This document shows, in pieces, positions 57,864-64,000 of a stretch of 64,000 nt of DNA. The DNA comes from Strigamia acuminata. Its lineage: Eukaryota; Arthropoda; Chilopoda; Geophilomorpha; Linotaeniidae. Within the stretch, counting starts at the first letter, position 1, and each line of letters begins with the position of its first letter. Position numbers and translations under genes: made by a program. Location of the stretch: positions 10,354,001 to 10,418,000 of the forward strand of contig OX442319.1 of NCBI GenBank assembly GCA_949358305.1, given 5' to 3'. A model generated the notes under the pieces. It did no database searches and was not told where the DNA came from. It worked only from the letters and a program-made list of their open reading frames with translations.

Positions 57864-58170
57864 AAATGCTTACAAAATACAGAGAAAGGCTTATAGAGTA
57901 CAAAGAAATGCTTACAAAATACAGAGAAAGGCTTATAGAGTACAAAGAAATGCTTACAAAATACAGAGAAATGGTTACATAACACAGAAATACCATACAA
58001 AATGCTTATAAAATACAGAAATACCATACAAAATGCTTATAAAATACAGAAATAGCATACAAAATGTTTATAAAATACAGAAATAGCATACAAAATGCTT
58101 ATAAAATACAGAAATAGCATACAAAATGCTTATAAAATACAGAAATAGCATACAAAATGCTTACAAAATA
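57864..58170. repeat. 21/22-bp minisatellite, first array
   Basis: Units of the type aaatgcttacaaaatacaga, with variants ggcttatagagtacaaagaa and atagcatacaaaatgcttat. About 14 copies. Confidence 0.85.
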
Positions 58171-58263
58171 CAGCTTTTCTTTTATTGGGTTGGTTAATTG
58201 TAGATCTAACTTCTAAAAAAATTATAAATATTTCTAAGTGGTGACAATAAATATATAAAAATA

Positions 58264-58680
58264 CACTTGAGATCACCACACTTCCTTCCTTTTTCAACGA
58301 GTTCAAAAAGGAGAAAACTAAATAATTTCTCTCAGAGTAGTCCTTGGACTAAGCTACATCCGGATGCTCGCCAAGCAACATGCCCGTAGCGTTATCCCGA
58401 GGGTCGCTACACCTGTTGACCGTACAAAGGGCTAAGCCTATACATGGTCTGGAACTAACCAACGACACTCGCTTTATTAGTTTTGTGCTCAAATCATTCA
58501 AAAACCCATCTCTCGATGCTCGCGGGGTCAGTTGGTTCAATCCGTGCTGGGTATGAGCCGTTGATGAAGCACGACAGACTTGTGGAGTCGAATGTGACTC
58601 TAACCCATCGTTTCCCAAACTGTGGGGCTTGCCTCACTGGTGGGGCGCGAGCTGATTTTTGGTGCAATCACTTTGTCGAA
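58264..58680 (-). pseudogene. Decayed 3' end of a related Ty3/gypsy element with ORF3-like C-terminus
   Basis: The left edge ttgagatcaccaca is identical to the LTR terminus of the family. A stretch like the purine tract follows, then a minus-strand frame whose end carries CTVNRCSDPRDNATGM, alignable to CTVNERSNPRDDTTDM near the end of the intact third ORF. The rest of the frame drifts and is not alignable by eye. It shows that the third ORF existed in an older family member. Confidence 0.6.
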
Positions 58681-58689
58681 TTAAATTAG

Positions 58690-59000
58690 GGATTAACCCA
58701 AACAACAAAACCAAACGACAAAAAACCCACAAAAATCTTCTTTCAAACTTAAAACACCAAACGGACACTAAAGCCAACCAAATAAGTCTGAATTCTGAAT
58801 ATCCAGATCACTGTTTCTGACATTATACAGCCCGTTATAACCATTCGACGTACCCAGGCTCGCCATTTGTAGCGCTTGATTCAGATTTTCCTTCTACCAT
58901 GTCTAAAAAATAAAATAATTAATCATATAATTGTTTTTATTAGATTGATAAGCTTAATTGGTGCACTTCAGACTCGTGGTGTGTCGGTGTCCTTTCTAGC
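58690..59000. other. Intergenic, nothing recognised
   Basis: A-rich sequence between the retroelement fragment and the second minisatellite. No gene seen. Confidence 0.45.
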
Positions 59001-59003
59001 CTT

Positions 59004-59252
59004 CCTTAGAAATGCTTACAAAATACAGAGGAATGCTTAAAAAATACAGAAAAATGCTTACAAAATACAGAGAAATGCTTACAAAATACAGAGAAATGCT
59101 TACAAAATACAGAGGAATGCTTAAAAAATACAGAAAAATGCTTACAAAATACAGAGAAATGCTTACAAAATACAGAGAAATGCTTACAAAATACAGAGAA
59201 ATGCTTACAAAATACAGTGAAAGGCTTATAAAATAAAACTTTTCTTAGAAAT
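59004..59252. repeat. 21-bp minisatellite, second array
   Basis: About 11 copies of gaaatgcttacaaaatacag, the same motif as the array about 1 kb to the left. The retroelement fragment lies between the two. Confidence 0.9.
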
Positions 59253-60395
59253 GCTTACAAAATACAGCCTTCATTAGAAACGAACAATAGCTGAAATCCC
59301 TTGTCTATTAGCAACTTGCAAACAATTCTGGGGTGGAAATTAACTTCTAAATCATATAAAATAAATGTAACAGTAGTATTAAAAGAATTGAAATGTTTTG
59401 AAGAAATCTATTACCAGATTTTACTATGGCTGGGCTGGTAGCCTCATCAGCAAAGGCGAAATCAAACCGATCAAATTTGAGTAAGATTTGTCAGAGTAAT
59501 GTTACGTTCCACTCGTCTGGACAAGCCAATGCAATTTTCTTCTTCTGTTTGTTGGGTAAGTCTTCGTCGAATTTTTTGTCGATGCACCAGAATCGAAAAG
59601 AATGAAAAAACAATGTATTTAATATGTTTACAGTAAATTTTTGAAAAAATTGTTTTTAATATGTTTGCAGTAAATGTTTGAAAAAATAGTTTTTTAATCG
59701 ATACAAATATTCAAACTTTTTGCAAAATAACTTTTTTTTTTCAAATTCTGTTGATGCAATTAATTGTGAAATTTTAAACAATAATAATATAATGTTTTTA
59801 GAATGGTTTATACGCTAATTATTTTTATTGCTGAACTAATTATTTGTATTGCTAGTTAAATTATTTATTTACGTTTAATGTAAGAAAAATCTGAGAAAAT
59901 AAAAGGTAATTTCTATTTAAAAAACAAATGAGAAATTTGAAATGTCTGACTTCTGTGGTATTAATTAATCGTGAGTGAGTGTGTGGATGTACATTCTATG
60001 ACCACGGGATCATGTGTGATGTACTCCTGTAGGCTAATAGAAATTCTGTTATGGCATTTTTAGCATTCTTTTTACTATTGAGACTCTGAGTATCTTAAAA
60101 AAAACTCCGCTTGCAGCTAGCGTGGTGTGGTTTTTCTGTTTTCAATTCAGTGTTTTCCTTTTCACTGATACATGAATTTCCACGTTTTATTAGGTTAGGG
60201 CTGTTGCTCGAGTCTAAAATCTCTTTCATACGTCAACCGAGAACTGGTCAGTCTAACCAACTAGATATGGGTTGATTGTCTGCTTGAGTCAACCGTTCTG
60301 CTGTGCAAATAGTCAGTTCCTCCACCTTTGGCTGAGTTTATCTTGACAAGGAGTGCACTAATTTCTATAAAAGTTTTCTCAAAATCGAAGTGCTT
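59253..60395. other. Intergenic, nothing recognised
   Basis: AT-rich. The block at about 60,205-60,310 (gcttgagtcaaccgttctgc) is related to about 61,758-61,815, a small dispersed repeat of unknown type. Confidence 0.4.
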
Positions 60396-60819
60396 CTAAA
60401 TAGAGCCTACGAAGGTCTTAAAATAACCCTTATCTTCTTTAGCAGCACGAACAGTCTGGCCTGACATGTTGTCTGGTCCAGTCCAGTAAACTTAAATAAA
60501 AAAAATAATAATTTATTCAAAAACCTTAGGAAAATTCATATTTATACCCAGTGGTCAGCCCAAATGTCCACAACCACAGGCGGACCAAATGAGTGTGCAG
60601 GATTCATGTTGCATCCAGTATAAAACAAGCAGGGATTTGAAATGCAGGGAAGCATTACATATTAGACTTCTAAACCCTGCCCCTAATTAAAAAAAAAAAA
60701 CCCCAAGAGAAATTTCTATAGTTTGTTACCCCAATATATTAAAAAAAACCCAAATCAACACTTAAATCAAACTTTGATTTGCGGCACTCCTTAATGTTAC
60801 GTCTCGTATCACCATCGAA
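60396..60819 (-). pseudogene. Aquaporin (MIP family) C-terminal remnant
   Basis: Three minus-strand blocks. The first (high end 60,819, after a tttcag acceptor) has a DTRRN motif as in aquaporin loop D. The second ends at 60,548 and contains YTGCNMNPAHSFGP, the second NPA box, with His where Arg is the usual selectivity-filter residue. The third, 60,396-60,490, joins over a 55-nt GT-AG intron to give HWVYWTGP and ends in TAG. Frames upstream of the NPA box are broken by stops, and the first half of the channel with the other NPA box was not found. This looks like a decaying fragment of a water or glycerol channel gene; a divergent live gene is less likely. Confidence 0.6.
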
Positions 60820-61890
60820 CTGAAATAATTATAAATTAACGACACAAAACAACCAATTTCGAATCATTCAAATGGTTATCCACAAATGGTTAACCACAAA
60901 CCTTTCCTAAAGATTGTACAAAAGCTTCCTCGCCCAGAACGCCGGCAAATGTGCCTAATACGCCGGCGCCGGGATGTAAACAGATCGCGTACAACGAACG
61001 TTTCATTAGCTTCGCATTCCCGTCGTTATAAAAAAAAAAAAAAAAAAAAAACGTATCGCGACGAAGATTTCATGGATCACGGGATCCGCCAGGTGGCGCT
61101 AGTACAATATTACAACTTCCGGTGCGCGGACGGAAGTAGTATTATTTTACGGCTAAAAATGCACTAAAACCGGTTTATTAATTCAACCGGAGGTCGGAAA
61201 TTTGTGGAAAGATCCTAGGATACTAATTCAGGTACGCTGAATTTATTGCCGTTGTCCGTTTGGCTCTAGCTGCTATAGCTTTTGAGATATGGATGCGTAC
61301 GGACGGACGGACGGTCTTTCTAAACATCAGGTTTAGAAGTCTAAAACAAACAAAAAAATATTAGCAGATATACACAGGATATACGGTACGCGTCAAACAG
61401 GACGTATTTGTATTTGTATTTGTATTCCTGCTTGGTGCCCTTCTCAGTTGCCCACATTTCGAGGACCTAAGACCTAAGAAGAAATATTTATTTATTTAAT
61501 TATTTTATTTCTTGTAAATTTTTCGTATGTGGGGTAATTGCTATTGGGAATCTTCATGTCCAGGTTAACTGTTTGCATTTTCGTCCTGGTTGAACTCGTT
61601 CCGGTGCAGTGGCACCAGGTTCCAACCCTCGGCCGGCTTGTTCAGCGGATGGTGCTCCTTCAATTGCGCAATATATGTATGCCGTCATCGAAAATATTGC
61701 CGCCTTCGCAACTGGTGGTGTACCTTTCGCGTCTTGGCAATCCAAAGTCAAGGCCACAAAAAGTGAGGGTTGATCGTCTCCGCTTGAGTCAACCGTTTTG
61801 CCGTGCAGACGGTCAGGAAAGACCGCAACTCTTGGTGGAGAAAGTAAAGAATTGTAATTATTTTTGAATTTTTGCACGTTTCTTCTCAAG
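60820..61890. other. Intergenic, nothing recognised
   Basis: Contains a poly-A run (about 61,029-61,050), a ggacggacggacgg microsatellite (about 61,299-61,312) and tttgtatttgtatttgtatt at about 61,408. Some GC-rich open stretches (about 61,600-61,840) have stops in every useful frame and match nothing I know. Confidence 0.4.
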
Positions 61891-62357
61891 AAAGTTATTG
61901 AAAGAGGCAGAGGAAGGTTTGGGAAAAAGGTTGAAGTTGGCGGTGAAAATGTGAGATGGTCTCGGAAGCCGAATCCGGCGTTAAAGGGGATCCCGCAAGA
62001 ACTGATTGATACGATTAGGGCGAAGAAAGCTAAGAAATTGCAATTAACAATGTCACGCGAAGAATGCCTGGAAAGAGCCATGCTTGAAAAATTGCCAAAA
62101 GTGGCTGGCATTATAAAATCATATTTTAATGTGGAAAAAAAAGGTCAATGCCGCTTGAAAAAGTTATGGCTAATGTTGCACATAGTCTTGTGACAGGTTT
62201 GTCTTTTGCACATATTAATGAGCACATTAAACGACTTGTGGAAGTGGTTCCCAAATGGATAAACCTTGTTGTTGACAGCAGCAAAGAAACATACATAAAC
62301 ATCCATAAAGATATAAATTTTAATATTATTTTAGCTAAACTGGAGGCTAAAGTGTAA
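61891..62357 (+). pseudogene. Cdt1 (double parked) C-terminal fragment
   Basis: After an acceptor-like ttctcaag, one frame reads RWSRKPNPALKGIPQELI, then an EECLERAMLEKLPKVAGI helix, until about 62,145. The remainder (EKVMANVAHSLVTG ... VVPKWINLV ... and a TAA at 62,355) is in another frame, so one base is lost or gained near 62,143-62,150. The two parts together match the C-terminal winged-helix region of Cdt1, which helps load MCM at replication origins. The geminin-binding part was not found upstream. It may be a pseudogene fragment, or the last exon of a gene with an assembly indel. Confidence 0.6.
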
Positions 62358-62526
62358 TGTACAGTGATTGTGGAACTAGATGAGACATAACTGCATAAAT
62401 GAAACAGGAACTTAAAATAGAAACCAAAAGAATTAAATACCGGTACAGACAATAGTTCAACACGTTTAATTCAATTTTATTTTCTAGCAAATACTAAAAG
62501 AGAATATACTAGTACCAAACAAACAA

Positions 62527-62763
62527 TTATTGCCAAATACCAATAGAATATCGGAGCGCTAGTAGCAACAAACCCATAATCAGTAATAAAATAAGCATTT
62601 CGTTCGGGTCCGAGTAGGTGATTTGAAGGTCGAAGTTGGCGTTTGTGCAGATTTTGTTTTGTCGGATGATGGATTGTTTTAGTTCGCTGAGCGATACGTG
62701 GAGGCCGGAGAAAGTGATGACTTCGTTTTGGAAGCTGTTTTTGAACTTGTAGTGGACGGACAT
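62527..62763 (-). CDS. Short ORF with an N-terminal DWNN (RBBP6-type) ubiquitin-like half
   Basis: 78 codons from ATG at 62,763. Residues 1-55 (MSVHYKF..., ITFSGLHVSLSELK, then DLQITYSD) match the start of the DWNN ubiquitin-like domain at the N-terminus of RBBP6/Snama, a ubiquitin ligase scaffold. After residue 55 the frame becomes very hydrophobic (MLILLLIMGLLLLALRY). One base over, another frame gives a better DWNN-like ending (YFITDYGFVATSAP), also followed by a hydrophobic tail, so a frameshift near 62,599 is likely. No zinc knuckle or RING follows. Most likely a truncated gene copy; a small membrane-tailed DWNN protein is the alternative. Confidence 0.5.
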   Translation of the reverse strand: MSVHYKFKNSFQNEVITFSGLHVSLSELKQSIIRQNKICTNANFDLQITYSDPNEMLILLLIMGLLLLALRYSIGIWQ

Positions 62764-63255
62764 TGTTGGTTTTCGAGTTAAGTTTGAATAAGGAGTTTGT
62801 CAACGCGTTTTGGCTGTAGGAAATGAAATGGCGGATGTGTGTGATCAAGTAAGTTTTACGTTGGCTTTATTATGGATGCGATGGCGACGTTCTACCAAAC
62901 GCTAAACGTTCATTGGTTAACACCAAGTGGAAGAAAAAGACAATTTTATTTCGTTTTAATTTTTCTTTTTTCTGAAATTTTTTTTCAAAATTGTTCATAA
63001 TTTCATATGATTGACATTGCATTTATTCTGGTCTAAAATTATTGTTTTTTGTTTAAAATTGCATTTTTTGGTCTAAGTTTGCATTTTTTGTGTTTGGGAA
63101 ATGCGCTGTACAAGACACTGACCATTACAAGTTAGACAACATCAAATAAAGTATAAAAATAAAAAACTGTTCCATTTCTTGTCTATTGCGTTCCAATAAT
63201 CCTGTTTTTTTTTTATTAGATTACAAGGCCAGCTTTTACTTCTTTATTCGTCATC
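62764..63255. other. Intergenic, nothing recognised
   Basis: T-rich, with short ttgcattttttg-type repeats at about 63,040-63,090. It contains the probable 3' UTR of the edge gene. Confidence 0.45.
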
Positions 63256-64000
63256 TCATTTTCTTACTATACATAAACAATTACGATTATGATAAGTGTT
63301 GAGATGATTGAAATGTGGATTAAGTTCAAAATATATTGATTTAGCCGGAGAAATTTTTACAAACAAATTTAAATTAGAGACGAATTGCACCAATTCATTG
63401 ACGTCTGTGCGTGTTCCTCCAATGAAATTGACAGTGTCCCAATAGGAGCTGCGGAGACCTAGGAGCAAATCGTGTGCATCTGAGTATTTATAACGGGTCC
63501 CAGCATTCTCAATTAAAGTGATTGTTTTTAATTGTGATTTCCCTTTGTTGGCCCATAAATTAGTCATGCGTCTGAATAATTTTGGCATCCCTGATGAAAT
63601 CGCATTTCTAATTATCAGATTGCTAATTGGGAGCGTTTGGATCCAATCAGCTAACTTTTCCACGTCTGTACCCTCTGAAACTATAAATCTTAATGTTTGT
63701 AGGTTAGTAAATGGATTTAGAAATACGAGATCAGGATGTGCCACATCCAACGTTTTCACAGTCTTAAACCCAGTCCATGAGGGATATTTTTGCTTCATAT
63801 TATGAATCGCAGTGAAAGAAAAACAAGTAACCAATGTAGGCTCCGTCTCAACCATTGCTCCAAGACTGGACATTCCCACGTGATAACAACAGTTACGGAG
63901 CAATAAAGGTTTCCTGCAAGTTAAAGTACTTCCACAAAGAGACAGGTATTTCTTACGCCCACCATTAGTAAGATCGTACAAATCAGTAGTACAGCCGAAC
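63256..64000 (-). CDS. Unrecognised protein, C-terminal part, open at the window edge
   Basis: The minus-strand frame is open from the edge (about 63,999) to TAG 63,256-63,258, at least 247 codons, and the true start is outside the window. The text is Leu/Asn/Thr-rich with spaced leucines (NLQTLRFIVSEG, WIQTLPISNLIIRN, LKTITLIENAG), suggesting a leucine-rich-repeat-like solenoid as in F-box/LRR proteins. No catalytic motif or membrane span is seen. Function not assigned. Confidence 0.6.
   Translation of the reverse strand, partial: FGCTTDLYDLTNGGRKKYLSLCGSTLTCRKPLLLRNCCYHVGMSSLGAMVETEPTLVTCFSFTAIHNMKQKYPSWTGFKTVKTLDVAHPDLVFLNPFTNLQTLRFIVSEGTDVEKLADWIQTLPISNLIIRNAISSGMPKLFRRMTNLWANKGKSQLKTITLIENAGTRYKYSDAHDLLLGLRSSYWDTVNFIGGTRTDVNELVQFVSNLNLFVKISPAKSIYFELNPHFNHLNTYHNRNCLCIVRK

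Noticed and set aside
61554-62111. 185-codon minus-strand frame opposite the Cdt1 fragment
   Set aside because: No recognisable domain; the plus strand carries the Cdt1 similarity.

Overview
The window is 64 kb of eukaryotic DNA. Short introns with GT-AG splice sites, AT-rich intergenic DNA, a Stubble-type clip serine protease, an NME5 homologue and Ty3/gypsy, BEL/Pao and LINE elements point to an arthropod, most likely an insect. A beetle is plausible from the large quasi-palindromic satellite, but the sequence alone does not prove the order.

Layout. 0.4-1.4 kb: 20-bp minisatellites. 2.3-6.7 kb (+): a seven-exon Stubble-like transmembrane serine protease gene whose stop codon opens a 30-bp minisatellite. 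8.9-13.0 kb (+): a 13-exon coiled-coil protein gene with a GC-AG intron and a 5'-truncated LINE in intron 7. 13.5-14.8 kb (-): a five-exon NME5-like gene. NME5 and about 5 kb of flanking DNA are duplicated in tandem (copy A 13.5-20.0 kb; copy B 21.8-49.6 kb). Copy B was later opened by three insertions: a 499-bp MITE, an 8.4-kb satellite array and a 12.3-kb Ty3/gypsy element. Copy A or its repeats keep the pre-insertion sequence for each, so the target duplications can be read directly.

The array (27,006-35,382) has a 280-bp monomer that is itself an inverted repeat. Sixteen monomers run forward and about thirteen backward. They meet at a hybrid palindromic monomer, and an identically placed 200-bp direct repeat lies on each side.

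The Ty3/gypsy element (35,785-48,120, minus strand) looks young: 959-bp LTRs that appear identical, a 4-bp ATTG target duplication, a gag with an AT-hook-like motif, a pol reached by a textbook A_AAA_AAC -1 frameshift, and a large three-exon third ORF in the env position. That third ORF has no signal peptide, no membrane segment and no family I recognise. It is GC-rich compared with gag-pol, and a decayed relative of its C-terminus occurs again near 58.4 kb. It is the best candidate here for something undescribed.

49.8-55.5 kb (+) is a decayed BEL/Pao element, followed by a TTAGG-like tract and a diverged solo gypsy LTR (56.1-57.0 kb). The right end holds fragments of cellular genes (aquaporin, Cdt1 C-terminus, a DWNN ubiquitin-like domain) and an unrecognised partial gene that runs off the edge. 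No tRNA, rRNA or CRISPR was seen. A 200-base N gap lies in the satellite.
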